NCBI GenBank assembly: GCA_951812725.1
Contig: OX638330.1
Coordinates: forward strand, 1,488,001-1,552,000
Direction: 5' to 3'
Length of the DNA: 64,000 nt
Origin: an uncultured Caldilineaceae bacterium
GTDB taxonomy: Bacteria > Chloroflexota > Anaerolineae > Caldilineales > Caldilineaceae
Position numbers and translations under genes: made by a program. Under the pieces are notes generated by a model. The model worked only from the letters and a program-made list of their open reading frames with translations, searched no databases and was not told where the DNA came from. Position 1 is the first letter of the stretch, and each line of letters opens with the position of its first letter. Positions 8,822 to 16,820 of this stretch are shown in pieces.

Positions 8822-9556
8822 ATGCAGAATTTGCAACGACGGGACGCATTTGGTCTGTTGTTGACCGACCATTTCGCGGGTGAGACCTGTAGTGAGTTTA
8901 TTGAACGCGATGACGGCTACCTGGTTGCTACCGACAACCTGGCCGCCTACTTCGCAATGTTCGACGAATGGCCTCCCCGTTTCCAGCAGGCGATGCGATA
9001 TGTGCGCGGGCGTGTGCTGGATGTGGGCGTTGGCGCCGGTCGTTTTGCTCTTTACCTGCAGGAACAAGGGCACGATGTAGTCGGCATCGATGTTTCGCAG
9101 GGCGCGCTGGAAATCTGCCGCCAACGAGGTGTACGGGATGTGCGGCAGCTGCCTTTCCACAGGGTTGACGCTTCGCTGGGCAGCTTCGATACAGTATTGA
9201 TGATGGGCAACAATTTCGGGTTGTTTGCCAACCCACGCCGGGCGAAGTGGATGCTGCGGCGTCTCAAGAGACTTACCGGTCCGAATTCTCGTATTGTGGC
9301 CGAGTCGCTCGACGTTTACGGCACCGACAAGCCGGAGCATCTTGCCTATCATGATCGCAATCGCAGGCGGGGCCGGATGGCCGGGGAGATTCGCCTGCGG
9401 GTCCGCTACAGGGAAGTGATCGGCGACTGGTTTGACTATTTGATGGTCTCGCAGGCAGAGATGCTGGAGATTGTTGAAGATACCGGCTGGCGCGTTGATG
9501 AATTCATCGGCAACACTGGCGGGCAGTATATTGGGGTGATCGAGAAAGAGGGATAG
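8822..9556 (+). CDS. Class I SAM-dependent methyltransferase
   Basis: A 244-residue protein with motif I VLDVGVGAGRFALYLQEQGH, followed by VVGIDVSQGALEICRQRG (acidic ribose-binding Asp) and FDTVLMMGNNFGLF, the usual Rossmann-like methyltransferase order. The substrate is unknown; similar proteins are annotated only as methyltransferase domain 25/11. It is divergent from the xylonate dehydratase gene, with 138 bases between them, and precedes the SDR gene in the same direction (54-nt gap). Confidence 0.8.
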   Translation: MQNLQRRDAFGLLLTDHFAGETCSEFIERDDGYLVATDNLAAYFAMFDEWPPRFQQAMRYVRGRVLDVGVGAGRFALYLQEQGHDVVGIDVSQGALEICRQRGVRDVRQLPFHRVDASLGSFDTVLMMGNNFGLFANPRRAKWMLRRLKRLTGPNSRIVAESLDVYGTDKPEHLAYHDRNRRRGRMAGEIRLRVRYREVIGDWFDYLMVSQAEMLEIVEDTGWRVDEFIGNTGGQYIGVIEKEG

Positions 9557-9610
9557 GCCGGCAACAAAGGGTTGACCACCGGCTTACCATTTCGCACATG
9601 AGGTTAATCA

Positions 9611-10348
9611 ATGACTCGCAGAATCCTATTAACGGGCGCGGCAGGTAAGATCGGAAGCTTCTTCCAAGACGCCTATGTTGATGCTTATGAATTCGTTCTT
9701 ACCGACATTGTAGAGCCGAAAGAGACGAAAGGGGCGCCCTTTACGCAGGCCGACCTGAGCGACTTTGATGCAGTTCGTCCACTATGTGACGGCATCGACA
9801 CGGTGGTGCATCTGGGTGCGGACCCGAGCATGGAAGCACCATGGGAGAGCTTGCTGCCCAACAATGTTGTCGCCACGTACAATGTGTTTGAGTCGGCCAG
9901 GCAGGCCGGTTGCCGGCGGGTCGTCTACGCCAGCAGCATCAATGCAGTGTTGGGCTATCCGCGCGATCAGCAGGTTCATACCAGCCAACCGGTGTACCCA
10001 ATTAACTTGTACGGCGCGACGAAGTGTTGGGGCGAAGCGCTGGCACGGTACTACTCGGCCGCGCACGGCCTCTCCTGCCTCTGTCTGCGTTTCGGGGCTG
10101 TACAGGACCGAGACACGGAATGGATCCATTGGGATCACGAGTATGTCGAGATTATCCAGACCTTGGAGGACAATGCCAGCCTGATCGCGGCCGCGGTCGA
10201 TGCCGGCGACCACGTGGACTTTGGCAACTTCCATGGCATCTCGGACAATCGCTTTAAGCGGCTGGATATGACCGACACCAAGGCGATTCTCAACTACGCG
10301 CCCCAGGATGACGCCTTTGAGATGGCGCGCCGGCGCGGCAACTTTTAA
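9611..10348 (+). CDS. NAD-dependent SDR, uronate-dehydrogenase-like
   Basis: An extended short-chain dehydrogenase of 245 residues. LLTGAAGKIGS is the NAD-binding glycine motif, VVHLGADPSMEAPWESLLPNN and VVYASSINAVLGYPR follow, and YGATKCWGEALARYY carries the catalytic Tyr-x-x-x-Lys. The pattern LGAD...PW..LL.NN and the trailing APQDDAFEMARR resemble uronate dehydrogenases, which oxidise galacturonate or glucuronate to aldarolactones. Such lactones would be natural substrates for the SMP-30 lactonases next door. The assignment to uronate is inferred; an NDP-sugar epimerase is less likely given the short length. Confidence 0.75.
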   Translation: MTRRILLTGAAGKIGSFFQDAYVDAYEFVLTDIVEPKETKGAPFTQADLSDFDAVRPLCDGIDTVVHLGADPSMEAPWESLLPNNVVATYNVFESARQAGCRRVVYASSINAVLGYPRDQQVHTSQPVYPINLYGATKCWGEALARYYSAAHGLSCLCLRFGAVQDRDTEWIHWDHEYVEIIQTLEDNASLIAAAVDAGDHVDFGNFHGISDNRFKRLDMTDTKAILNYAPQDDAFEMARRRGNF

Positions 10349-10381
10349 GCGCGCCCGGCGCCGACGTCCTGCACTTCGTTC

Positions 10382-10603
10382 TTAACCGAGGCTCTTCAAT
10401 TCGGCATCGATAGCCTGCAATGTTTCCTGCGTGACGCCCGCCTGCACCGCCTCCGGGTAGTAGGAGATCTGCTGCAAGGTCATGTGCATGGCCATGGGTA
10501 GGTCGGGATGGGTTGAGGCGCCGGGCAGGTGCTTCTCCAGGATTGCCTTGGCCCCCTCGTTACTCAGCAGATCTTGCAACGTAGAGTGGATGCTGTAGGA
10601 CAT
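10382..10603 (-). CDS. Small conserved helical protein
   Basis: A 73-residue protein (MSYSIHSTLQDLLSNEGAKA..., ending ...AIDAELKSLG) that looks all-helical. The core pattern LxDLLxNExAKAILEKHLPG, then HPxLPMAMxMTLxQIxxYP, resembles a small helical domain I recall as a C-terminal appendage of various hydrolases; here it is free-standing. The ATG at 10603 is chosen over one six codons upstream because GGAGAAGAG lies 7 nt before it. It follows the lactonase gene by about 30 nt on the same strand and is probably its operon partner. Function unknown. Confidence 0.6.
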   Translation of the reverse strand: MSYSIHSTLQDLLSNEGAKAILEKHLPGASTHPDLPMAMHMTLQQISYYPEAVQAGVTQETLQAIDAELKSLG

Positions 10604-10633
10604 TGGTATACTCTTCTCCATTTTGGAACGGGA

Positions 10634-11614
10634 TTAGGGTTGTTGCGCGCCTACTGTTTCCACATAGACGGCGTAGATTGACTGGCTGCTTGCCATGAAG
10701 AGCCGGTTTTTGCCCGCGCCGCCGAAACAGAGATTGGCGCAGATTTCAGGCAGGTGAATTTGCCCGATTCGAGTCCCGTCAGGCGCGTAGCAATGGGCGC
10801 CGTCGAAGCCGGGACCGGCCCAACCGGCCGCGGCCCAGAGGTTACCGTCTTCGTCGCAGCGGATGCCGTCGGCCATGCCCGGATTCATATCGACAAAGAC
10901 GCGTCCGTTTTCAAGCCGATTGTCGGCGGTTACTTCGAATACGCGGATGTGGGAGGGGCCGTCGGGGTCGTGGGAGCGTCCGGTATCGACGATGTACAGG
11001 AGCTCCTCGTCGGGCGAAAAGCAGAGGCCATTGGGGCGCAGGAAGTCGTCGGCAACGATGGCAGCCTCGCCCGAATCGGGGTCAAGGCGATAGACGCGAT
11101 TGGGCAGTTCGGCTTCGGCGACCTGGCCTTCGTAGTTGAGCATGATGCCGTAGCCGGGGTCGGTGAACCAGACGCTGCCGTCGGAATGGACCACGACGTC
11201 ATTGGGCGAGCTGAGACGCTTGCCTTCGAAGCTGTCCATCAGAACGGTTATCGAGCCGTCATGTTCGGTGCGGGTGACGCGGCGGCCGGTGTGTTCGCAA
11301 GAAACAAGCCGCCCCTGACGATCGCGCGTATTCCCGTTGGTGTGATGTGCGGGGCTGCGATAAACGCTGACTTCGCCGCTTTCCTCGTTCCAACGCAGCA
11401 TCCGATTGTTGGGAATGTCGCTCCAGATCAGGCAGCGGGCGTCTCCGAACCATACCGGTCCTTCGGCCCAGCGGCAGCCGGTGAAGAGACGTTCGACAAC
11501 GGCGTTGCCGATTCTGTATTTGCTGAAGCGTTCGTCAAGCACCTCGACCGCCGGGTCGGGGTAACGAACAGTTCCCCCGCTCCAGTCGCGCTCTGCCAGT
11601 GATGGCGTGGACAT
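10634..11614 (-). CDS. SMP-30/gluconolactonase-family lactonase (copy 2)
   Basis: A 326-residue beta-propeller lactonase with the same metal-site landmarks as the copy at 1236: [10 protein letters not shown] (Glu), [20 protein letters not shown] (Asn), [20 protein letters not shown] and [19 protein letters not shown] (Asp). It carries the DPGYGI segment typical of gluconolactonases. An N-terminal extension of ~30 residues ([26 protein letters not shown]) is absent from copy 1. It would open sugar-acid lactones made by the upstream SDR. No signal peptide is seen, so it is probably cytosolic. Confidence 0.88.
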   Translation of the reverse strand: MSTPSLAERDWSGGTVRYPDPAVEVLDERFSKYRIGNAVVERLFTGCRWAEGPVWFGDARCLIWSDIPNNRMLRWNEESGEVSVYRSPAHHTNGNTRDRQGRLVSCEHTGRRVTRTEHDGSITVLMDSFEGKRLSSPNDVVVHSDGSVWFTDPGYGIMLNYEGQVAEAELPNRVYRLDPDSGEAAIVADDFLRPNGLCFSPDEELLYIVDTGRSHDPDGPSHIRVFEVTADNRLENGRVFVDMNPGMADGIRCDEDGNLWAAAGWAGPGFDGAHCYAPDGTRIGQIHLPEICANLCFGGAGKNRLFMASSQSIYAVYVETVGAQQP

Positions 11615-11700
11615 GTAACTTTCTCCTTCTTTGTTAGCGATGGGTAAGGTTACTGTTGCTGCCGGACATTATCGCAGACCTGCCGCCTCGCTGCCCAGAT

Positions 11701-13641
11701 TCACAATGGCCAGAAAATCGGGATCAATACCGTAGCCAGCGCCCACATGATGATCGTCAGCGGAACTCCAATGCGCAGGTAATCGGCGAAAGTATAACCG
11801 CCGGCGCCTCTGACAATTGCGTTGGTCTGATACCCCATCGGCGTCATGAAGCTGGCCGAGGCGCCAAAGGCAATGGTCATCAGCAGAGGCTGCGGGTTAA
11901 TTTGCAGTGTTGCAGCCAGCGAGAGCGCGATGGGGGTAAGGAGTACGGCAACGGCATTGTTGCTGATCAGCTGTGTAAGCAGGCTGGTGAAGAGATAGAA
12001 CAGAGAGAGCATTACGACGGGGCTGACGTGCCCTGCAAGCGAAATCAACTGATCTACGAGCAACTGAGCAAGCCCGGTTTTCTGCATCGCGATGCCCATA
12101 GGAATGGTGCCGGCCAGCAGGAGGAGGGTTGCGCCGTCCAGCGATGACATTGCCTCGTCGGCGCGCAGGCAGCGAGTTGCTACCATGAGTGCGGCGCCTC
12201 CCAGCGCCAGGACGACGATTGGGATTTCGGTCAGGCTTGCCAACAGGATGACTGCCCCCATGATGATCAGGGCGAGGCGATTCTTGGCGTGCCTTACGAT
12301 AGCCGACTCGACGCCCTCTACCAGCAGGAGTTTGAACAGCTCGCTCACTGTGTGCAGGCCGTTGCGTGTTCCCTGGAGAAGGAGGACATCGCCGCTGTGC
12401 AGACGCGCCCGTCGCGGGCCGACTCTGCGCTGACCGCCCCGCCGTTGTAAACCCAGCACATGAACCTGGTGACTGTCTTCAAAATCCAGCTGGGCCAGCT
12501 GCCGACCGATGGCCACCGAGTCTGGCAAAATGACTGCCTCGACAGTTCGTATTGCGGGAGAGACACCGGCTGACCTCTCGGAAGGGGGCGGCACTGACTG
12601 CCCCGGCTCCGAAGCGGAGACAGAATATGTTTCAATAAAGCGGGAAATTAGGGGCGGTGCGCCGCATACGACGAGGACGTCGCCTTCCTGAATTCTAAGC
12701 GACTCTGCCTCCTCCGACTCGAACCGTCTGACTAGGCCGAAACGAGAGGGATTGGGACGCCGCGCGCGATGAGGTTTGCCGTCACGCAGGAGTTCGAGCA
12801 GTTCGATCCGTTCCTGGGCTGAATCGCCGTTGCTGTGGATTGCTTTGTGCAAGTGGGTCAGGCGCCGGTGGTGGCGCTCTGATCTGAGACGGGAGAACTG
12901 AATACCGGCGGCCTCGTTGAACAGTTCGCCAACGTTTTTGCCGAGCAGTGGACTCACCTTTTCTACCAGGAGTTCGGCGACAAAAGGCGTGTGCTGGTGG
13001 CGGCCCTCGCCCAGCCCGCCAGCTGGCGCGCGGTCCGGCAAGAGTTTCTGGCTAGTGAAGACAACAAAAGTGCCGCCGGCCAAGGTGAAGATCAGGCCAA
13101 GCGGGGTGAAGGTCAGAAAATTGAAACCCGGTCCTCCGGCGGCGCGATAGAGATCATCGACCAGGATGTTGGTGCTGGTACCCAGGAGTGTAATTGTTCC
13201 CCCTAGCACTGCGAAATAGCTTAACGGAATCATCAGTTTGGAAGGCTGAATCCGGAATCGCTGGCTGAGGGAAAGGACGACAGGAGCCATCATGACGACG
13301 ACTGGCGTGTTGTTCATGATAGCGCTGGCAAGAGGGATGACGCCACCCAACAGGATCAGGAGACGGCGGGGACTTCCGCCGGAAAAGCGGGCAAGACCGA
13401 CCGTGACGATTTCCAGCGCGCCGGTGCGTAGCAGGCCGCCGCTGATCACAAACATTGCGCCGACTGTAAGTGTTGCCGTGCTGGCGAATCCGGAGAGCGC
13501 CTCACCTGTATTGAGGATGCCGGTCAGGGCAAGCGCGGCGATGGCCAGGGCCGAGGTCGTCTCGGTCGCTAACCAGTCTGTCAGATAGAGATAGGTCGCC
13601 ACGAAAAGAATGACGACAAGGATGAGCATTTCTGTTGTCAT
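11701..13641 (-). CDS. DASS/SLC13-family permease with two RCK_C (TrkA-C) domains
   Basis: A 646-residue inner-membrane protein of the divalent anion/sodium symporter or ArsB/NhaD class. Transmembrane blocks lie at about 5-200 and 420-646, with the paired reentrant signatures ASAIMNNTPVVVMMAPVV and LLTQLISNNAVAVLLTPIAL. The soluble middle (about 215-400) holds two RCK_C-like modules (VEKVSPLLGKNVGELF..., RIQEGDVLVVCGAPPL; AIGRQLAQLDFED...LHSGDVLLLQG). This arrangement is typical of SLC13-like carriers for sulfate or dicarboxylates. Transport substrate is not readable; the location beside sugar-acid genes suggests organic acids. It is divergent from the sialidase-like gene across a 423-bp control region. 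Confidence 0.85.
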   Translation of the reverse strand: MTTEMLILVVILFVATYLYLTDWLATETTSALAIAALALTGILNTGEALSGFASTATLTVGAMFVISGGLLRTGALEIVTVGLARFSGGSPRRLLILLGGVIPLASAIMNNTPVVVMMAPVVLSLSQRFRIQPSKLMIPLSYFAVLGGTITLLGTSTNILVDDLYRAAGGPGFNFLTFTPLGLIFTLAGGTFVVFTSQKLLPDRAPAGGLGEGRHQHTPFVAELLVEKVSPLLGKNVGELFNEAAGIQFSRLRSERHHRRLTHLHKAIHSNGDSAQERIELLELLRDGKPHRARRPNPSRFGLVRRFESEEAESLRIQEGDVLVVCGAPPLISRFIETYSVSASEPGQSVPPPSERSAGVSPAIRTVEAVILPDSVAIGRQLAQLDFEDSHQVHVLGLQRRGGQRRVGPRRARLHSGDVLLLQGTRNGLHTVSELFKLLLVEGVESAIVRHAKNRLALIIMGAVILLASLTEIPIVVLALGGAALMVATRCLRADEAMSSLDGATLLLLAGTIPMGIAMQKTGLAQLLVDQLISLAGHVSPVVMLSLFYLFTSLLTQLISNNAVAVLLTPIALSLAATLQINPQPLLMTIAFGASASFMTPMGYQTNAIVRGAGGYTFADYLRIGVPLTIIMWALATVLIPIFWPL

Positions 13642-13880
13642 GGATAGACTGCTCAGGTGAGCAGGGGTCGAATACCCTCAACGATGGTAGGTGTGAGTCG
13701 CTATAAGGGTAGATGCGGGGCTAGACAACTGCCCGGGAAGCGCAGAAGGCTAAGCCACAGTGGGTTTCATCTACTGTAACGCCTTTCCATCCTACAGCCC
13801 AACATTCGCATAGAAATACAGATGAAACGAGCATATGCGTATGCCAGACTGCAGAGCGCTGCAATAATCAGGATACTGTC

Positions 13881-13898
13881 TTGACTGTGTGCAGTCAA
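13881..13898. promoter_or_regulatory. Inverted repeat, candidate operator
   Basis: Perfect arms TTGACTG and CAGTCAA separated by TGTG. It sits 67 bp upstream of the candidate -35 box of the sialidase-like gene and about 240 bp from the DASS start, in a divergent intergenic region, which is where an operator would be expected. No regulator gene is adjacent. Confidence 0.35.
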
Positions 13899-13964
13899 GC
13901 GCGAAAGTGTCGAAAGAGGGCATTTTTCGCAAAATATTTTTCTTGTCGCAGTGCAATATTTGGG

Positions 13965-13993
13965 TTGACGGGGACATCGCCTCATGATACTGT
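13965..13993 (+). promoter_or_regulatory. Promoter candidate for the sialidase-like gene
   Basis: TTGACG (13965-13970), a 17-bp spacer, then TACTGT (13988-13993) with TG just upstream. Predicted start near 14000, overlapping the palindrome CACTGCAGTG at 14003-14012, which could be a repressor site. Confidence 0.4.
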
Positions 13994-14064
13994 TCGTGTA
14001 ATCACTGCAGTGCGCTATGCAGCGACGGAGAGTCACAAAGGAGCGTTTTCATGAGGACTGAGAC

Positions 14065-15138
14065 ATGAGCAAAAACAGCAAAGGTGATGCTCGCCATGAG
14101 CGGTGGATTGACCCGATCTGCCGGCCTCTTTCGATCGACGCTCGCAAGCCATATGTAAGATTGCCCGACGGCGGACTCATGGCCATTGACGGGAACGCCA
14201 CGATCGTCAGCAGGGATGACGGAGGTAGTTGGGAAGCGCCGCGGCCAATCTACCGCGGCGAGGGTTCCGACCTTCCCGCTCCCGGGCCAGGCATACCGCA
14301 AAATCGGGGCCAGTTGCTGGCGACTCGCGACGGGGTCCTTATCTTCGTCTGGATTGATGTTCGGGTGTTGAACTGGGACGATGAGAGTGGCGAACCTGGG
14401 GCAGACGCCCGCGGGGATCTGTGGTCGATTCGCAGCTTGGACGGCGGCGCGACCTGGGTTGACCGCCAGCGTCTCTTTCACGGCGTATGCGGTCATCCCC
14501 CGATCAATATGATTGAGACGTTCAACGGCAGGATTGTCGTGACCAATCAGTACTACCTGCGCCACCCTGGCAGGAATGTAGTCCGCGTCTACTCGTCGGC
14601 TGATGCGGGAAAGAGCTGGCGCGGCAGCAATATCATTGATCTTGGGGGCCACGGTCACCACGACGGCGCGTTCGAGCCGACCTTTACTCAACGGCGTGAT
14701 GGTTCGCTATGGATGTTGATTCGCACCAACTGGGATCGATTCTGGGAGGCCATCTCCGAGGACGATGGACTGTCGTGGCGTATAATCCGGCCCAGTTCGA
14801 TTGAGGCCAGCAGTTCTCCTGGCTATCTTGCCCGTTTGCAGAGCGGCCGTCTTCTGTTGGCCTGGAACCGTCTCTATCCGGAAGGGGCCGACAGTTACCT
14901 TCGACGCAGCGGCCAGCTCTCGGAGGATGCCGCCAGTTGGCACCGGGAGGAGCTATCGGTCGCCGTTTCCGATGACGAGGGTCGCAGCTGGTCGGCGCCG
15001 CGTGTGGTTGCCCGCGAGAAGGATGCGTGGATATCCTACCCTTACGTATTCGAGCCGAGGCCGGGTCAGCTCTGGATCATGACCGGTCAGGGGGATCTGC
15101 GGTTGCGCGTAGTCGAGTCCGACCTTTTCGACAGTTGA
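14065..15138 (+). CDS. Sialidase/neuraminidase-superfamily BNR-repeat protein
   Basis: A 357-residue beta-propeller with at least four Asp-box (SxDxGxxW-like) repeats: SRDDGGSW at 49-56, SLDGGATW, SADAGKSW, SEDDGLSW and SDDEGRSW. The family includes exo-sialidases and unrelated glycoside-binding propellers; the early Arg (RKPYVRLPDGG) and the later RTNWDRFWEAIS and SSSPGYLARLQSGRLLLAWNR fit the sialidase fold. No signal peptide is apparent, which argues for a cytosolic enzyme acting on short sugars or for a non-sialidase role. GAGGA lies seven bases before the ATG. Confidence 0.75.
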   Translation: MSKNSKGDARHERWIDPICRPLSIDARKPYVRLPDGGLMAIDGNATIVSRDDGGSWEAPRPIYRGEGSDLPAPGPGIPQNRGQLLATRDGVLIFVWIDVRVLNWDDESGEPGADARGDLWSIRSLDGGATWVDRQRLFHGVCGHPPINMIETFNGRIVVTNQYYLRHPGRNVVRVYSSADAGKSWRGSNIIDLGGHGHHDGAFEPTFTQRRDGSLWMLIRTNWDRFWEAISEDDGLSWRIIRPSSIEASSSPGYLARLQSGRLLLAWNRLYPEGADSYLRRSGQLSEDAASWHREELSVAVSDDEGRSWSAPRVVAREKDAWISYPYVFEPRPGQLWIMTGQGDLRLRVVESDLFDS

Positions 15139-15259
15139 AGTCGGCAACTGCGCGGCGTATTTTCAGAGATTGTGGGGAATGGCGAGGTCAGGAAAGAGGT
15201 CTGAAACCAGCGGTTTGGATCAGGGTCGTAGGCAAAGTCGTTGGGGAGCCGAAAAAGAG

Positions 15260-15331
15260 AGCGGGCGAACGGACTCGAACCGTCGACATTCAGCTTGGGA
15301 AGCTGACGTTCTACCACTGAACTACGCCCGC
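15260..15331 (-). tRNA. tRNA-Gly (anticodon CCC)
   Basis: Read on the reverse strand, all arms fold: acceptor GCGGGCG/CGCCCGC, D-stem GTTC/GAAC, anticodon stem TCAGC/GCTGA with loop TTCCCAA (anticodon CCC), and T-arm with loop TTCGAGT. Total 72 nt including the discriminator T; CCA is not encoded. A run of five T follows within about six bases of the 3' end and may terminate transcription. Confidence 0.95.
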
Positions 15332-15390
15332 AGAATGAGCAGCCTTCAAAATAGGATAGTTGAATGTGGGACAATTGAAGGTTCGTAACT

Positions 15391-15419
15391 ATAATACAAA
15401 TGCCCTCGAGTGCTGTCAA
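15391..15419 (-). promoter_or_regulatory. Near-consensus sigma70 promoter for tRNA-Gly
   Basis: On the reverse strand: TTGACA (15414-15419), a 17-bp spacer, TATTAT (15391-15396). The predicted start is about 50 nt before the tRNA 5' end at 15331. Confidence 0.7.
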
Positions 15420-15612
15420 GTATGTGAAAGCGGCGCTTGCGTATAATATTCAAATCGTGTAAAACTTAAAGTGTGGAGTGCTACGCTTTCGGATAGTGAA
15501 AGCCCCCTTCATACTTCAAAAACCAAACTTTGATCTTTCGATAAGAAAAGTTCCGGGTGTGGCTTATATTTGACTCAAATTACAGCAGTTCTTTAGAGGA
15601 GGGAACAATCGG

Positions 15613-16674
15613 ATGATACAGTTTGACTTTGGCCGCCTGGAACAAGTAGAACTGCGAACCGTATGGGTAAGTGAAGACAGCGACTTTGCCTCGTGGCTGA
15701 CCCGAGGCGACAGCTTGGCACTGCTAGGGGAAGCGATCGGCCTCGACTTGGAGTTGGAGGACATGGAAGGCTGGGTCTCGCCCTATCCTCGGGGAGTGGT
15801 CTGCCGTACGCGCGGCGGTGGCGGCTATGTGGTCATACAGAATCAGCTGGAACATACCGATCAGAGTCATCTTGGTCAACTCCTCACCTTTGCTGCAGAG
15901 TTGAAGGCCGTGACCATGGTGTGGGTGGCGGCGGAATTTACTCAGGAAGACCAAAATACGCTCAACTGGCTAAATGAAATTTCGAGCGACAACATAGGTT
16001 TTTACGGACTGGAAGTAGAATTGTGGAGAATTGGCGAATCGCCCCTTGCTCCCAAGTTTCATCTTGTAAGCAAGCCAAGCAGCTCGAGTGGAAGGTCGGA
16101 ACCACCCAGTCGGAGCACTGTCAACAGTACACCTCCTCCGACCCCTTCGCCTTCGCCGGAGCCAGACGAATCAACGCTGGAGGACCAGTTGCAACAGGTT
16201 GAAAATGAGTTGCAACTGGAATATCAGCTGGTAGAAAATGAGCTGCAGATGGAGTATTGGCAGGCGCTGCGGAAGCATCTAGAGGACAGCGGCAGTTTCA
16301 TTCGCCCGGGGACGCCGCGATCGCAGAATTGGATGAACTTTGACGTCGGCCACTGGCGGCTGCGCATGACGGCGTTCAACAACATGCGGGAAGGCGGAAT
16401 CGGGGTGCAATTGGTAATCCGAGAGGGCGATGCCGAGGTCTCATACAATACGCTTTACCAGCAGCGCGGAGAGATCGGAGCGGAGATCGGCGATGCGCTG
16501 GAGTGGCGCGAGCTGCCAGAACACAAGCAAGGGCAGGTAATGTTACGGAGATACAATGCCGATCCGACCAATCGGGGTCAATGGTCTGAGCAGCATTCCT
16601 GGTTTAAAGAAAAACTGGAAGCTTTCGATCGAGCATTCCGGCCGCGCATTACGACTTTCGGTGCCGGCAACTAA
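15613..16674 (+). CDS. DUF4268-domain protein with nuclease-like N-terminus
   Basis: A 353-residue protein. The N-terminal ~150 residues (WLTRGDSLALLGEAIGLDLE, VVIQNQLEHTDQSHLGQLLTFAAEL, VWVAAEFTQEDQNTLNWLNE, LEVELWRIGESPLAP) match the restriction-endonuclease-like region that precedes DUF4268 in many proteins of unknown function. In the family, as I recall it, the core reads IENQLE; here it is Q76-N-Q, which may alter the active site. A Pro/Ser-rich linker (about 155-187) leads to a duplicated coiled-coil segment, VENELQLEYQL then VENELQMEYWQ (about 196-216), and the DUF4268 domain to ~345. A strong GAGGAGGGA site precedes the ATG and a strong terminator follows. It stands alone beside a tRNA gene. 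A defence role is possible but unproven. Confidence 0.7.
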   Translation: MIQFDFGRLEQVELRTVWVSEDSDFASWLTRGDSLALLGEAIGLDLELEDMEGWVSPYPRGVVCRTRGGGGYVVIQNQLEHTDQSHLGQLLTFAAELKAVTMVWVAAEFTQEDQNTLNWLNEISSDNIGFYGLEVELWRIGESPLAPKFHLVSKPSSSSGRSEPPSRSTVNSTPPPTPSPSPEPDESTLEDQLQQVENELQLEYQLVENELQMEYWQALRKHLEDSGSFIRPGTPRSQNWMNFDVGHWRLRMTAFNNMREGGIGVQLVIREGDAEVSYNTLYQQRGEIGAEIGDALEWRELPEHKQGQVMLRRYNADPTNRGQWSEQHSWFKEKLEAFDRAFRPRITTFGAGN

Positions 16675-16730
16675 GGTTGCAGAAGTAGTGTTCCGGGTTC
16701 GCCGGATCTCGACATAACTTACTAAAGTCA

Positions 16731-16780
16731 CCGCCCATACTGTGTCCTGACTCGACAGTGCAGTATGGGCGGCGTTTTTC
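16731..16780 (+). terminator. Strong rho-independent terminator
   Basis: A 12-bp perfect stem, CCGCCCATACTG (16731-16742) with CAGTATGGGCGG (16761-16772), an 18-nt loop that can pair further (TGTC/GACA), and TTTTT at 16775-16779. It is positioned 57 nt after the DUF4268 gene. Confidence 0.9.
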
Positions 16781-16820
16781 CTCTGACCTGCAAGGCAGGC
16801 AAACCCGATCTCTGCAGTAC

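Larger units (their letters stand above)
13642..14064. other. Divergent control region between DASS permease and sialidase-like gene
   Basis: 423 bp without a credible gene. It contains a 7-bp perfect inverted repeat (13881-13898), a promoter candidate (13965-13993) and a 10-bp palindrome at the expected transcription start (14003-14012). A 12-base match near 13744-13755 (CTAAGCCACAGT) to the left end of the 57-kb intergenic repeat may be chance. Confidence 0.6.

Noticed and set aside
15260..15331. tRNA as integration site of a genomic island
   Set aside because: No integrase, no repeated tRNA 3' end found in the window, and the genes on both sides look chromosomal.
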